A DNA stretch of 64,000 nucleotides, taken from contig NZ_GL892076.1 in NCBI RefSeq assembly GCF_000213975.1, positions 1,501,337 through 1,565,336 of the forward strand, written 5' to 3'. Below, piece after piece: positions 1-9,503 of the stretch. Origin of the DNA: Centipeda periodontii DSM 2778. Lineage in GTDB: Bacteria; Bacillota; Negativicutes; Selenomonadales; Selenomonadaceae. The notes below the pieces were generated by a model. It searched no databases and had not been told where the DNA came from. It was given only the letters and a program-made list of their open reading frames with translations. The position numbers and the translations under genes are program-made. Every line of letters begins with the position of its first letter. Position 1 is the stretch's first letter.

Positions 1-1
1 G

Positions 2-1126
2 CCCGGAGATGCGGCAGAAATGCGCCATATGGAAAATACGTTGTCCGACTTATTTCGCTCATGGGGTTATGATGAGGTCATCACACCGACCATCGAACAT
101 TTGGAAACGCTTGCTCCACGCATATTGGAAGAGAACTCTCTCTTCATGCTGCTGGGGAATAAGAACAAACTGCTTGCGCTTCGCAATGAAATGACGACAC
201 CCATCGCAAGGCTTGTCAGCACTCGACTGAAGGACGCCCCTGTTCCTCTGAAACTGTCCTATATTTGCAATGTATTTCGTATGGAGCAAACTCAGATGGG
301 GCGTCAGTGCGAGTTTCATCAGGCGGGTGTCGAACTGATGGGGAGCGAAACCCCTGCTTCCGATGCTGAGATTATTTCACTGGCGATCGAATCTGTCCTG
401 CGGTGTGGCATCAAGGATTTTCAGATACACTTGGGGCAGGTTGCCTTTCTGGACGCCATGCTGGCGTATTATGCGATTGAGGAGTCCTTGTGCAGAGCAC
501 TCAAATCCGCCATTGAGCGGCACGATATCGTTCTCATGGATCAGATGATTGACACATTGCCCCTTTCGATCGAGGATCAGGAGAATTTAAAGAAACTCCC
601 GCTCTTAAATGGCAGAGAAGATCTTTTGAAACGCCTCTATGATTTCCCCCTCAACTCGCAAGGTCGCTCTGCTGTTGATAATCTAGCTGAGATTTATGCG
701 CTGATCAAATCCTACGGATATGGCGATTATGTTCGTTTCGATCTGGGCATCATCCGCGATTTTAACTATTATACGGGGATGGTCTTCGAAGGCTATTCCG
801 TTGGTCTGGGCTTTCCTCTGTGCGGCGGCGGGCGCTATGATCGCCTTTTGACCGACTATGGACATCCCCAGCCAGCGACGGGCTTTGCGCTCGGTATGGA
901 GAGAATCCTCTTGGCACTGAATCGTCAAGGGATCCAGATTCCACCTGTGGTGAAGGATGTGTATATCGGATATGCGGATGACTTCATCAAGAATGCAATA
1001 AAGCGGGCGATGGAATTGCGCAGGGAGGGTAAATCAGCAGAGCTCGGGATGCAGGGGCAATCCCGTGAAGAAGCCGAACTTTCCTGTAAGAGGCGCGGAT
1101 ATAGCCGTCTTGAGTATTTCGGATGA
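2..1126 (+). CDS. hisZ: ATP phosphoribosyltransferase regulatory subunit HisZ (5' partial)
   Basis: HisZ is a catalytically dead paralogue of histidyl-tRNA synthetase that binds short-form HisG and gives it histidine feedback control. The reading frame is open to the window edge (it reads PGDAAEMRHMENTLSD), so the true start lies upstream. Class II synthetase landmarks are visible: RNEMTTPIARL, a motif-2-like stretch (CNVFRMEQTQMGRQ followed by EFHQAGVEL) and a motif-3-like GGGRYDRLL with GFALGMERILL. There is no separate anticodon-binding domain. The stop overlaps the next start as ATGA. A short-form hisG lies downstream, which fits the HisG(S)-HisZ type of enzyme, but hisZ is not in the main his operon here. 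Confidence 0.93.
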   Translation, partial: PGDAAEMRHMENTLSDLFRSWGYDEVITPTIEHLETLAPRILEENSLFMLLGNKNKLLALRNEMTTPIARLVSTRLKDAPVPLKLSYICNVFRMEQTQMGRQCEFHQAGVELMGSETPASDAEIISLAIESVLRCGIKDFQIHLGQVAFLDAMLAYYAIEESLCRALKSAIERHDIVLMDQMIDTLPLSIEDQENLKKLPLLNGREDLLKRLYDFPLNSQGRSAVDNLAEIYALIKSYGYGDYVRFDLGIIRDFNYYTGMVFEGYSVGLGFPLCGGGRYDRLLTDYGHPQPATGFALGMERILLALNRQGIQIPPVVKDVYIGYADDFIKNAIKRAMELRREGKSAELGMQGQSREEAELSCKRRGYSRLEYFG

Positions 1127-1659
1127 AACAACGCATACACCAGTTTATACGAGCACTGTGCGGGCGGATGGGTCCAGAAGGACATCTGTTTGTAAGGTCT
1201 TATCTGAGCCTTGCCGAGAGGGATTTGTTCTATGCTATGCATGCGGCAGATCAATATCATGCCTTTCGTGTTGCACTTACGGCAAAGGACCTTTATGCAA
1301 AGCGAGGATGCATGGAGTTGGATACATATATCCTGCTCATTCGCTGTGCGTTGCTCCATGATATCGGTCGCGTAAAGGGCGCGGCGGATATTTGGGGGAA
1401 GGTATTTGCCGTTCTTGCTGATCGTTTCGCGCCGTCCGTAATACCATATTTCATCCGTCGCAAAGATACATATGGTATCTGTGGAAGAATCGGCATGGCA
1501 TTCTACATTTATGTGAGCCATCCGTATATTGGAGCAGATCGGCTACGTGCAATAGGAGACGTGGCAGAGGCGGATATTATTCAATACCATCAAAAAAAAC
1601 CAGCACCAGAGGATTCTCTGGTGCTGTCCATATTAAAGCAGGCAGATGCACAAAACTGA
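1123..1659 (+). CDS. HD-domain phosphohydrolase-like protein
   Basis: A 178-residue protein of the HD superfamily. The metal-binding His-Asp pair is in CALLHDIGRVKGA at about residues 80-90, and upstream histidines (HAADQYHAF) could complete the site. These proteins usually cleave phosphate esters or nucleotides; no substrate can be read from the sequence. The start is translationally coupled to hisZ through an ATGA overlap, so it probably shares the hisZ transcript. Its last ~20 codons run through a perfect hairpin that serves as terminator for the gene on the opposite strand. The coupling suggests, without proving, a role near histidine or nucleotide metabolism. Confidence 0.72.
   Translation: MKQRIHQFIRALCGRMGPEGHLFVRSYLSLAERDLFYAMHAADQYHAFRVALTAKDLYAKRGCMELDTYILLIRCALLHDIGRVKGAADIWGKVFAVLADRFAPSVIPYFIRRKDTYGICGRIGMAFYIYVSHPYIGADRLRAIGDVAEADIIQYHQKKPAPEDSLVLSILKQADAQN
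1592..1625 (-). terminator. Intrinsic terminator of the 2-hydroxyacid dehydrogenase gene, inside the HD gene
   Basis: AGCACCAGAG and CTCTGGTGCT pair perfectly (10 bp, 4-nt loop) and are followed on the minus strand by GG and then eight U. It lies just after the stop of the minus-strand dehydrogenase and within the coding end of the convergent HD-domain gene. Confidence 0.85.
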
Positions 1660-1665
1660 GGCTGG

Positions 1666-2622
1666 TCAATATCCGCGCTGCTTATCGACGACGTTGAGCA
1701 TTCCGATGCGCTGTGGGAAGATCTGCAAGTTGTTTCGAAAAATCTTGAGTGATCGATCCAAATACATTGGTGAGATCGCAGAGTGATGTGGGGTAATGAA
1801 TAGATTCGGCACGTTCCACAGAGGAGAGTCTTCGGGGAGCGGCTCTGTGGTAAAGACATCCAACGAAGCGCCTCGAATACGATTTGTCACAAGAGCTTCA
1901 ACGAGATCGGCTTCCTCGACCACATCACCTCTGGATACATTGATGAAAAAAGAATTTTCTTTCATCATATTAAAAGTATCGGCGTTAAATATTTTCTTTG
2001 TTTGGGGCGTCAGTGGGAGGGTAACGATCACATAGTCGGCACAGGACAGCGCATCCGAGAGATGATCTATGGTGAACAACTGATCTACAAAAGGCTCGGT
2101 CGATTCCTTTTGCTTTACAGCGACAATCCGCATCCCCATGTTTTTGAGATGTTTTGCAATCTCTCTGCCAATGCTGCCCAAACCGATGACAGCAGCCGTC
2201 TTTCCAAACAGCTCGTCCGGCTCGGTCAGGCGTTTCCATACATGCGTCTTCTGGTTCTCCCATGCCTCAATGAGACGGCGGCTGTACGCGAGCATTGTTC
2301 CGAGAACGTGCTCCGCCATGGGAATACCGTGGATTCCGCGCGAATTGGTCAGCAATATATCGGACCGCGTGAAAATTTCATTCGCGAGAAGTTGTTCAAC
2401 ACCGGCGCTGTATGTGTGAATCCATTGTAGATGCGGCATTTGGGGGAGCAGGTTTTTCATATCCATTTGTGAATCGTAGCCCAATAGGATATGAACATCA
2501 GCAAGTGCATCTCCGGCTTCCTTTGGACGTATACATCTGAGATGACAATCCGAATGGCTTTGATGGATCAGTTCCATCTGTTTATCACTCAGCTTCACAA
2601 ATGATAATATTTGAAGTGTCAT
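1666..2622 (-). CDS. D-isomer-specific 2-hydroxyacid dehydrogenase, NAD(P)-binding
   Basis: A 318-residue cytosolic oxidoreductase of the phosphoglycerate/glyoxylate reductase family, which interconverts 2-oxoacids and D-2-hydroxyacids. The Rossmann motif VIGLGSIGREIAKHL is near residues 140-155. The active-site Arg is likely in NVSRGDVVEEADL, the Glu in FTTEPLPEDSPL and the His in ITPHHSAIS. The N-terminal part is divergent and there is no ACT domain, so it is closer to GhrA-like reductases than to SerA. It is monocistronic, preceded by a GGAG site, divergent from hisG and convergent with the HD gene. The substrate is unknown. Confidence 0.85.
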   Translation of the reverse strand: MTLQILSFVKLSDKQMELIHQSHSDCHLRCIRPKEAGDALADVHILLGYDSQMDMKNLLPQMPHLQWIHTYSAGVEQLLANEIFTRSDILLTNSRGIHGIPMAEHVLGTMLAYSRRLIEAWENQKTHVWKRLTEPDELFGKTAAVIGLGSIGREIAKHLKNMGMRIVAVKQKESTEPFVDQLFTIDHLSDALSCADYVIVTLPLTPQTKKIFNADTFNMMKENSFFINVSRGDVVEEADLVEALVTNRIRGASLDVFTTEPLPEDSPLWNVPNLFITPHHSAISPMYLDRSLKIFRNNLQIFPQRIGMLNVVDKQRGY

Positions 2623-2700
2623 CTGTGGCTCCTTTTGTTCGGATGGCTTTTCTATAATAGTGACTATTCGATATAAGAGTTAAAAATCCTTTTTGATTAG

Positions 2701-2729
2701 TTGACCTATTATCTCCAACGTGGTAGTAT
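2701..2729 (+). promoter_or_regulatory. Promoter of the his operon
   Basis: TTGACC, 17-bp spacer, TAGTAT. It lies about 50 bp upstream of hisG, which has a strong AGAGGGG ribosome-binding site. The leader shows no histidine-rich leader peptide and no T-box core. Confidence 0.7.
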
Positions 2730-2776
2730 ACGGTCATATTAGTTCTTTAATTAGCTAAAGGATAAGAGGGGATTAC

Positions 2777-3439
2777 ATGGAGAAATATACAGCCGATTAT
2801 CTAACGATCGCATTGCCAAAGGGAAAGTTGTTCTCTTTGTCCGCGTGCCTGTTTGAAAAAGTTGGAATCACGGCGGAGCATATGAGTGAAAAATCGCGTA
2901 AACTCGTGATTTCAAATCATGATCTCAAGGTTCAATTTATCATCACGAAAACGTCGGATGTACCCACTTATGTAGAATATGGCGCAGCGGATATCGGCAT
3001 TATCGGCAAGGATGTGCTCCTGGAATCTGGACAGGATGTCTATGAACTGCTCGATCTTGGCTTTGGAAAGTGCCGTTTGATGATGGCTGTACCACGCGAA
3101 GAAAAGCGAGCTCATCTTATGGATTACGCACATACAAGGGTGGCGACCAAGTATCCCAATATTGCAGAGCAATTCTTTGCCCGACAGGGAATGCAGATGG
3201 AGTATATAAAGCTGAACGGTTCGATTGAGCTGGGGCCTATCGTTGGGCTTTCCGAGAGCATCGTCGATATTGTGGAAACTGGGACAACACTGGTCGAAAA
3301 CGATTTGGAAGAAATTGCACACATCATGGATGTCAGTGCACGTCTCATTGTCAACCGCGTGAGCTTCAAGCTGAAATTCGACCGTATCTATAAAATTGTA
3401 AACGATCTGAAACAGGTTCTGGAAAGTGGGGAAATCTGA
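2777..3439 (+). CDS. hisG: ATP phosphoribosyltransferase, short form (HisG-S)
   Basis: Catalyses the first step of histidine synthesis, ATP + PRPP to phosphoribosyl-ATP. At 220 residues it lacks the C-terminal regulatory domain of long HisG and therefore needs HisZ, which is encoded about 1.7 kb upstream. The N-terminal IALPKGKLF and the PRPP-binding region ending in DIVETGTTL are both present. It is the first gene of the operon, and its TGA overlaps the hisD ATG by one base. Confidence 0.97.
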   Translation: MEKYTADYLTIALPKGKLFSLSACLFEKVGITAEHMSEKSRKLVISNHDLKVQFIITKTSDVPTYVEYGAADIGIIGKDVLLESGQDVYELLDLGFGKCRLMMAVPREEKRAHLMDYAHTRVATKYPNIAEQFFARQGMQMEYIKLNGSIELGPIVGLSESIVDIVETGTTLVENDLEEIAHIMDVSARLIVNRVSFKLKFDRIYKIVNDLKQVLESGEI

Positions 3440-4794
3440 TGAATATCGTTTCTGTTGCAGATATTGGAATAGAGGTAGCTGAGCGTTTGCTCAAGAAAAA
3501 AGCATTTGATGAGCTTACATTGAACGATCGTATTCGACAGAGTAATGTGGAAATCTTTGGTGAGGACCTTTCTCCGATAGATCTCGTTCATCGTATTGTC
3601 CGAGATGTTCGATACAAGGGGGATGAGGCTCTTTTCCACTATACGAAATTACTGGATCATGTGGACTTGACACCGAAGAATTTGATGGTGTCCGAGGAAG
3701 AGTTTCAGGCGGCTGAACGCAGTGTCAATCCGGACGTTGTTGCCTCGCTCAAGAAGGCTGCCGACAACATCTTTTCGTATCATGAGGAACAAAAACCGCG
3801 CTCATGGATGACGTATCGCGCGCATGGCTCAATTCTTGGACAGGAGGTTCTTCCGCTCTCCCGTGTCGGCATCTACGTTCCGGGAGGGACGGCGGCATAT
3901 CCTTCGTCGGTTCTGATGAATGCGATTCCGGCTCTTGTCGCGGGCGTTGGAGAAATCATTATGGCTGTCCCGACGAAGGATGGAATTATCAACCCCTACG
4001 TTCTCGTGGCAGCTCATTTCCTTGGCATCGATAAGATATTCAAAATGGGGGGAGCACAGGCAATCGCGGCGATGGCGTATGGGACAGAGATTGTTCCGCG
4101 TGTCGATAAGATTACGGGACCCGGAAATATCTTTGTCACCCTTGCCAAAAAAGAAGTATACGGTCATGTAGACATTGATATGCTTGCGGGACCAAGCGAG
4201 ATCTTGATTCTCGCAGATGACAGCGCATCCCCCCAATACATCGCAGCCGATCTCCTCAGCCAGGCAGAGCACGATCCGCTTGCCTCAAGTATTCTCATCA
4301 CCGATGACCGGTCATTGGCAGAGAACACGATGAGCGAAGTGCAGCGTCAGTTGGAAGTGCTTCCGCGCAAGGACATCGCGGGTGCTTCGATCGAAGATAA
4401 TGGACATATCATTGTGACCGAGAATATGGAACAGGCAATAGCTCTTGCAAATGTATCGGGACCTGAGCATATGGAACTTCTCGTAAAAGAGCCTTTTCAT
4501 ATGCTGCCTCAGATCAGATGTGCAGGTGCCATCTTCGTTGGAGCGTATTCGCCGGAACCGCTTGGGGATTATTTCGCGGGCCCCAATCATGTGCTGCCGA
4601 CGGGTGGTACGGCACGCTTCTATTCCGTTTTGAACGTCGAGACCTTTATGAAGCGTACGAGTATTATCTCTTATACGCAGAGGGCGCTTGACGAGGTCAG
4701 TGATGATATTATCCGTCTTGCTGAGGCAGAAGGACTTGATGCCCACGCACGTGCCATTCAGATCAGGAGGGGAGAACATGCTGAATTATCGTGA
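3439..4794 (+). CDS. hisD: Histidinol dehydrogenase
   Basis: Zn- and NAD-dependent enzyme that oxidises L-histidinol to histidine in two steps. At 451 residues it is slightly longer than usual because of an N-terminal stretch. Family signatures are clear: [26 protein letters not shown], the Zn/catalytic region [10 protein letters not shown], and [16 protein letters not shown] near the C-terminus. It overlaps hisG by one base and hisC by 17 bases, so translation is probably coupled along the operon. Confidence 0.97.
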   Translation: MNIVSVADIGIEVAERLLKKKAFDELTLNDRIRQSNVEIFGEDLSPIDLVHRIVRDVRYKGDEALFHYTKLLDHVDLTPKNLMVSEEEFQAAERSVNPDVVASLKKAADNIFSYHEEQKPRSWMTYRAHGSILGQEVLPLSRVGIYVPGGTAAYPSSVLMNAIPALVAGVGEIIMAVPTKDGIINPYVLVAAHFLGIDKIFKMGGAQAIAAMAYGTEIVPRVDKITGPGNIFVTLAKKEVYGHVDIDMLAGPSEILILADDSASPQYIAADLLSQAEHDPLASSILITDDRSLAENTMSEVQRQLEVLPRKDIAGASIEDNGHIIVTENMEQAIALANVSGPEHMELLVKEPFHMLPQIRCAGAIFVGAYSPEPLGDYFAGPNHVLPTGGTARFYSVLNVETFMKRTSIISYTQRALDEVSDDIIRLAEAEGLDAHARAIQIRRGEHAELS

Positions 4795-5842
4795 CGGTTT
4801 GGCGTCCATGCCAATGTATGACACGCGCGAATTGGATTGGCGTATTAAAGTAAATGCCAACGAATCCAATGTTGGACAGCCTCCCTTGGTCGAGGAGCGT
4901 ATTATGTCGCGCCTGTCACGCGTGGCTTTTGCACGCTATCCCGATGAAGAATACCATTTGCTCTGTGAGCAGATTGGAGAGGCGTACGGTTACCATCCGG
5001 AAAACATTATCATAGGAAATGGCTCCAGTGAAATCATAGAGAAGGTATTCTATGCTTTTGGAGGCGACAAAGACCATAAGATTGTTTATCCGATGCCTTC
5101 ATTCTCTATGTATGGAATCTATGCTGCTTCAGCGGATGCAGAGGGGGTTGCTGTTTCGCTGCGGGATGATTTTACACTGGATGTAGACGCGTTTATTCAG
5201 ACGGTCAATCAAAATGAGGCCTCCCTCGCGGTTATCTGCAATCCGAATAATCCGACAGGGCAGGTGTTGACGATTGAAGAGATTGAACATATTGCAGAGA
5301 ATATTTCATGTGCATTTCTGATTGATGAAGCATATGTCGAGTTTTATGGAAATACATCCATTCCTCTTCTGGAAAAATATCCGCATATGATGATTGCACG
5401 TACCTTTTCAAAGGCGTATGCGCTCGCCTCATGTCGTGTGGGATATATGCTTGCGCATAGTGATGTGATCGCTATGCTTGAAAAGACATATATGCCGTAT
5501 CACATGAACGTATTGTCCTTGGTCACCGCAGATACCGTGTTCCAGATGCGAACGGAGTTTGAGCCGCAGATTCAGATGATCTGTGCAGAGCGCGAGCGTA
5601 TGCGGGAAGACTATGAACGCCTTGCAGGAGTAACTGTCTATCCATCTCGTGCCAACTTTATTCTGCTTCATTATCCTAATGCAGAGGCATTAAATGAAGA
5701 GTTCATCAAATGTGGCATTGGGGTACGGAGTTTTGGAAAGATATCAAGATTAGAGAATATGCTGCGTATTTCCATCGGTCGTCCGGATGAAAATGATGCG
5801 GTATATCGTGTCATGAAATCTTTTGTGGAGGGCAATCCATGA
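4778..5842 (+). CDS. hisC: Histidinol-phosphate aminotransferase
   Basis: PLP-dependent class II aminotransferase that converts imidazole acetol phosphate to histidinol phosphate. The start was placed at the ATG of [11 protein letters not shown] because an AGGAGGGGAG site sits directly before it; a farther upstream in-frame ATG would add 30 implausible residues. Motifs: GNGSSEIIEKVF (cofactor phosphate), CNPNNPTGQVL, DEAYVEF, and the Schiff-base lysine in TFSKAYALASCRVGY. The end overlaps hisB as ATGA. Confidence 0.96.
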   Translation: MLNYRDGLASMPMYDTRELDWRIKVNANESNVGQPPLVEERIMSRLSRVAFARYPDEEYHLLCEQIGEAYGYHPENIIIGNGSSEIIEKVFYAFGGDKDHKIVYPMPSFSMYGIYAASADAEGVAVSLRDDFTLDVDAFIQTVNQNEASLAVICNPNNPTGQVLTIEEIEHIAENISCAFLIDEAYVEFYGNTSIPLLEKYPHMMIARTFSKAYALASCRVGYMLAHSDVIAMLEKTYMPYHMNVLSLVTADTVFQMRTEFEPQIQMICAERERMREDYERLAGVTVYPSRANFILLHYPNAEALNEEFIKCGIGVRSFGKISRLENMLRISIGRPDENDAVYRVMKSFVEGNP

Positions 5843-6438
5843 GTGAGCGCAATGCGGAAATATATCGCAAAACGGCGGAAACAGATGTGCATGTTGCTAT
5901 TGGGCTTGACGGCACGGGAATCTCTGAGATTGATACGGGGATCGGCTTCTTCGATCATATGCTGACACTGTTTGCTTCTCATGGGCGATTTGATTTGACC
6001 GTAAAATGTGATGGTGATATTGAAGTCGATGGACACCACTCCGTTGAGGACATCGGCATTACAATGGGACAGGCATTTCATGCCGCACTTGGTGAAAAAC
6101 GTGGAATAACGAGATATGGCTCGTTCTATCTGCCCATGGATGAGACATTGGTTTTGGCGGCTCTGGATATCAGCGGGCGTCCATTTCTCGTCTACGATCC
6201 AGGGGATACACCGATGACGCCGATGATCGGTGGTTATGATACAGAGCTCACGGAGGAGTTCCTGCGCGCATTTGCCTTTCATGCGGGAATCACACTCCAT
6301 GTGAAGATTCTCTATGGTACGAACTCACATCACAAGGTGGAGGCTGTATTCAAAGCTCTCGCACATGCACTCAGGATTGCTGTAGAAAAGGATGTGCGAC
6401 TGGGGGATATGATTCCATCGACCAAAGGTGTTCTGTAA
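5839..6438 (+). CDS. hisB: Imidazoleglycerol-phosphate dehydratase
   Basis: Mn-dependent dehydratase that makes imidazole acetol phosphate. It is 199 residues, so it is the stand-alone dehydratase and not the fused phosphatase-dehydratase. The metal-binding histidine motifs FFDHML, DGHHSVEDIGI and SHHKVEAVFKALA are present. Histidinol phosphatase is not encoded in this operon and must come from elsewhere. The start overlaps the hisC stop. Confidence 0.97.
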   Translation: MSERNAEIYRKTAETDVHVAIGLDGTGISEIDTGIGFFDHMLTLFASHGRFDLTVKCDGDIEVDGHHSVEDIGITMGQAFHAALGEKRGITRYGSFYLPMDETLVLAALDISGRPFLVYDPGDTPMTPMIGGYDTELTEEFLRAFAFHAGITLHVKILYGTNSHHKVEAVFKALAHALRIAVEKDVRLGDMIPSTKGVL

Positions 6439-6447
6439 GGAAATGCT

Positions 6448-7077
6448 ATGATTACAATTATAAATTACGGAGCTGGAAATTTGTTCAGCGTTGAGAAGGC
6501 TTTTGCGGCATTGGGGGCAGAAGTTCGTGTGAGTGGGAAAGCCGACGACATTCTTTCTTCAGATAAAATTGTTCTACCGGGAGTGGGCGCTTTTGGCGAC
6601 TGCATGAAGCAGCTCAAGGAATCGGGATTGATTCCTGCCATTCAGGAATGCGTTGATCGTGAGGTTCCCTTGCTTGGGATCTGTGTAGGTCTTCAAATTC
6701 TTTTTTCGGGAAGTGAGGAATCTTTCGGTATAGAGGGGCTTGGTTTGCTACGCGGTCATGTGCGAAAAATATCTGCGCCAAATGAAAAAATCCCACATAT
6801 GGGCTGGAATGCGCTCGATATTTCGGAAGCACACAGGGACAAGGGGCTGTTTAAGAGCGTACCGCAGGCTTCGTATGTGTATTTTGTGCACAGCTATCAT
6901 GCGGTCCCTGCAGAGCTTTCTATCATTTCTTCAACGTGTTTCTATGGAGAGAAAATTACGGCGTCCATATCTGCCGGAAATATTATGGCAACACAATTTC
7001 ATCCGGAAAAATCGGGGGATACCGGGTTAAAAGTTATTCAAAATTTTATTCGTAATGGACAGGAGGGAAGCAGGTGA
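6448..7077 (+). CDS. hisH: Imidazole glycerol phosphate synthase, glutaminase subunit HisH
   Basis: Class I glutamine amidotransferase that releases ammonia from glutamine and channels it to HisF. The triad is visible: the nucleophile Cys in LGICVGLQILF and the His-Glu pair in TQFHPEKSGDTG. NYGAGNLFSVEKA at the N-terminus is typical. 209 residues, normal length. Its TGA overlaps the GTG start of hisA. Confidence 0.97.
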   Translation: MITIINYGAGNLFSVEKAFAALGAEVRVSGKADDILSSDKIVLPGVGAFGDCMKQLKESGLIPAIQECVDREVPLLGICVGLQILFSGSEESFGIEGLGLLRGHVRKISAPNEKIPHMGWNALDISEAHRDKGLFKSVPQASYVYFVHSYHAVPAELSIISSTCFYGEKITASISAGNIMATQFHPEKSGDTGLKVIQNFIRNGQEGSR

Positions 7078-7796
7078 TTATTTTTCCTGCCATTGATTTA
7101 CGCGATGGAAAATGTGTCCGTCTGCTTAGAGGTGACTTTGCCAAGGAAACAGTCTACAGCAGCAACCCCGAAGATGTCGCCCTTCGTTGGGTACGGGAGG
7201 GAGCAGAGTACCTGCATGTGGTTGACCTTGATGGAGCACTTGCGGGAAAGCCCCAAAACACTGAGGTAATCAAGAAAATTCTCAGTAGTGTTCAAATTCC
7301 CATTGAGGTTGGCGGCGGTATACGCACTCTCGAAACCATAGAAAATACATTGGAACTTGGCGTAAAGCGTGTGATTCTTGGCTCTGTCGCCGTACAGAAT
7401 CGCAGCCTTATAAAGGAAGCCTGTCAGCGTTATCGTGATCGCATTGTCGTCGGAATTGATGCCAAGGATGGAATTACGGTCATTGATGGATGGGGGGTAT
7501 CGGGCGGAATTCCTGCCGTTGAATTGGCAAAAGAACTTGCTTCATTTGGTCTGAAAACGATCATATACACTGATATATCGCGGGACGGAACGCTCTCAGG
7601 CGTCAATATTGAGGCAACCTCAAAACTGGCAATCGAGTCCGGTGTGGATATCATTGCATCCGGCGGCGTGAAGTCATTGGAAGATATTCATGCACTCAAA
7701 AAACGTGAAGTCGATGGAATCGTCGGTGTAATTGCCGGCAAATCCATTTACGAAGGAACACTTTCTTTATCTGAGGCAATTGTTGCGGCTCGCTGA
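7074..7796 (+). CDS. hisA: ProFAR isomerase HisA
   Basis: A (beta/alpha)8-barrel isomerase (phosphoribosylformimino-5-aminoimidazole carboxamide ribotide isomerase). Starts with GTG in a GTGA overlap with hisH. The two catalytic Asp regions are [13 protein letters not shown] near the N-terminus and [12 protein letters not shown] in the second half; phosphate-binding glycine loops are GGGIRTLE and [11 protein letters not shown]. 240 residues, normal length. Confidence 0.96.
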   Translation: MIIFPAIDLRDGKCVRLLRGDFAKETVYSSNPEDVALRWVREGAEYLHVVDLDGALAGKPQNTEVIKKILSSVQIPIEVGGGIRTLETIENTLELGVKRVILGSVAVQNRSLIKEACQRYRDRIVVGIDAKDGITVIDGWGVSGGIPAVELAKELASFGLKTIIYTDISRDGTLSGVNIEATSKLAIESGVDIIASGGVKSLEDIHALKKREVDGIVGVIAGKSIYEGTLSLSEAIVAAR

Positions 7797-7830
7797 GATG
7801 AATTCATCTTTTGAAAGGGGGAGTTCCATC

Positions 7831-8598
7831 TTGAAGAAAACATTTGCAAAGCGCATTATCCCCTGTCTTGATGTCAAGGATGGTCGTGTTGTTAAGGGGA
7901 CAAACTTTGTCGGATTGAGAGATGCCGGAAGCCCGACGGAATTAGCCGAACGCTATGATAAAGAACGCGCGGATGAACTCGTATTTCTGGATATTACGGC
8001 ATCGAATGAAGAACGGAATACCATGGTTGATGTTGTATCCGACTGTGCTTCAAAAGTTTTTATTCCACTCACTGTAGGCGGCGGGATTCGCAGTTTACAG
8101 GATATGCACCATATGCTGAAAGCAGGGGCAGATAAGATATCTGTCAATACTGCGGCAGTGAAAGATCCGGAAATCATACGCGAGGGAGCTTTGCGATTTG
8201 GAAGTCAGTGCATTGTCGTTGCGATTGATGCACGACGTAATGGCGCAGACTCGTGGGAGGTCTATATTAACGGAGGACGTACACCTACAGGGAAGGACTG
8301 CGTTTCTTGGGCAAAGGATGTTGTTGCGCTTGGTGCTGGAGAAATTTTACTGACAAGCATGGATGCTGACGGTACGAAGGATGGATATGACATTGAGCTT
8401 ACATGGGCTGTCTCTGAGAATGTAAATGTACCTGTGATTGCCTCGGGAGGAGCGGGTGCTCTCGAACATTTTTATGATGTGCTCACGGCAGGGAAAGCAG
8501 ATGCTGTACTCGCTGCATCCTTGTTTCACTATGGGGAACTTTCCATAAAAGAAGTGAAAATGTACTTAAAGTCACGTGGACTGGAGGTTCGATTCTGA
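7831..8598 (+). CDS. hisF: Imidazole glycerol phosphate synthase, cyclase subunit HisF
   Basis: Barrel cyclase that uses ammonia from HisH to make imidazole glycerol phosphate and AICAR; the AICAR feeds the purine pathway also encoded in this window. The start was set at a TTG ([13 protein letters not shown]) because AGGGGGAG lies seven bases upstream and the resulting 255 residues match the family; an ATG 33 bases earlier has no good binding site. Catalytic Asp residues are in [12 protein letters not shown] and [13 protein letters not shown]. Confidence 0.93.
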   Translation: MKKTFAKRIIPCLDVKDGRVVKGTNFVGLRDAGSPTELAERYDKERADELVFLDITASNEERNTMVDVVSDCASKVFIPLTVGGGIRSLQDMHHMLKAGADKISVNTAAVKDPEIIREGALRFGSQCIVVAIDARRNGADSWEVYINGGRTPTGKDCVSWAKDVVALGAGEILLTSMDADGTKDGYDIELTWAVSENVNVPVIASGGAGALEHFYDVLTAGKADAVLAASLFHYGELSIKEVKMYLKSRGLEVRF

Positions 8599-9302
8599 TG
8601 AATGTTGATATCTCAATGGTAAAATTTGATGAGCGTGGTCTTGTTCCTGCTGTTGTGCAGGAAGAGAACAATCAGGTGCTGATGCTCGCGTACATGAATC
8701 GCGAATCGCTTGAAAAAACGATTGAAACGGGATTTGCATGGTATTACAGCCGCCGCCGCAAAAAACTTTGGAAAAAAGGTGAAACCTCCGGAAACGTGCA
8801 GCGCGTGCAGGAGATCTCATATGACTGTGACGGTGATACGATACTTCTTCGTGTAAAACAGACGGGCGTATCTTGTCACACGGGCTCGTATTCGTGCTTT
8901 AGCGGGCGAAAAATTTATCGTGCAAACGAAAACAGCATCGTTCCTGTGAATGCAAATGATGAAATGTCGCTCACGGAGATTCTGTCTGATCTTTATCAGG
9001 TGATCCAGAGCCGTCGGCTTCATCCCGTCGAAGGTTCCTATACCAATTATCTTTTTGACAAAGGTCAAGACAAGATCTTAAAAAAGCTTGGCGAAGAAAC
9101 GGCCGAGACGATCATTGCATCCAAAAACAACATTCGCGAGGATGTGCTTTATGAGATGGGCGATCTCTGGTATCACTGCTTGGTGTTGTTGGCGTATCAT
9201 AATATGACGCCGGAGGATTTGCTTGAGGAATTGAAGCGCAGACATAACGGAGGCAGCTATCATAAATTTTCCGGAAAAACAGGAATGCGGCCAGACATGT
9301 AG
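8598..9302 (+). CDS. hisIE: Bifunctional phosphoribosyl-AMP cyclohydrolase / phosphoribosyl-ATP pyrophosphatase
   Basis: Carries out steps 2 and 3 of histidine synthesis. The N-terminal HisI domain (about residues 1-115) has [19 protein letters not shown], the metal-binding DCDGDT and Zn cysteines in [11 protein letters not shown]. The C-terminal HisE domain (about 125-234) has the pyrophosphohydrolase helix motif [15 protein letters not shown] and [13 protein letters not shown]. It overlaps hisF by one base and is the last gene of the operon. Confidence 0.96.
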   Translation: MNVDISMVKFDERGLVPAVVQEENNQVLMLAYMNRESLEKTIETGFAWYYSRRRKKLWKKGETSGNVQRVQEISYDCDGDTILLRVKQTGVSCHTGSYSCFSGRKIYRANENSIVPVNANDEMSLTEILSDLYQVIQSRRLHPVEGSYTNYLFDKGQDKILKKLGEETAETIIASKNNIREDVLYEMGDLWYHCLVLLAYHNMTPEDLLEELKRRHNGGSYHKFSGKTGMRPDM

Positions 9303-9318
9303 TTTCACGTTGATTTTC

Positions 9319-9360
9319 CGCCCCAACTATCCATAATGGTAATTATGGATAGTTGGGGCG
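9319..9360 (+). terminator. Long perfect hairpin after hisIE, without a U-tract
   Basis: Two 18-nt arms (starting CGCCCCAACTATCC) pair without mismatch around a 6-nt loop, 16 bases after the hisIE stop. Neither strand has the run of U expected of a classical intrinsic terminator. It may act as a transcript-end stabiliser or a Rho-associated end point. Confidence 0.55.
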
Positions 9361-9415
9361 TGAGAAAACTGGCTGCAAAGCTTGTGTAAAAATATGTGAA
9401 TTTTATAACTTGTCA

Positions 9416-9444
9416 TTGACAATAATCCAATTTGAATCTATAAT
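9416..9444 (+). promoter_or_regulatory. Perfect consensus sigma-70 promoter of the carboxyltransferase gene
   Basis: TTGACA, 17-bp spacer, TATAAT: all twelve hexamer positions match the consensus. It lies about 60 bp before the next start codon, suggesting strong constitutive transcription. Confidence 0.85.
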
Positions 9445-9503
9445 TTAGATGTTGGGTTATATAATTTTTGATTATACTTTTTAATCAAGGAGAGTGTTCT
9501 TTT

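Noticed and set aside
1065-1130. Possible frameshift at the end of hisZ, since another frame reads RGADIAVLSISDE
   Set aside because: The stop of the annotated frame forms an ATGA overlap with a well-supported downstream gene, and ending near RGYSRLEYFG is a plausible HisZ C-terminus.
925-1521. 198-codon open frame antisense to hisZ and the HD gene
   Set aside because: Cysteine- and arginine-rich shadow without binding site; the plus-strand HD protein has clear motifs.
2623-2776. his operon leader checked for a T-box or histidine leader peptide
   Set aside because: No TGGNACCGCG-like core, no run of His codons; only a promoter and binding site are visible.
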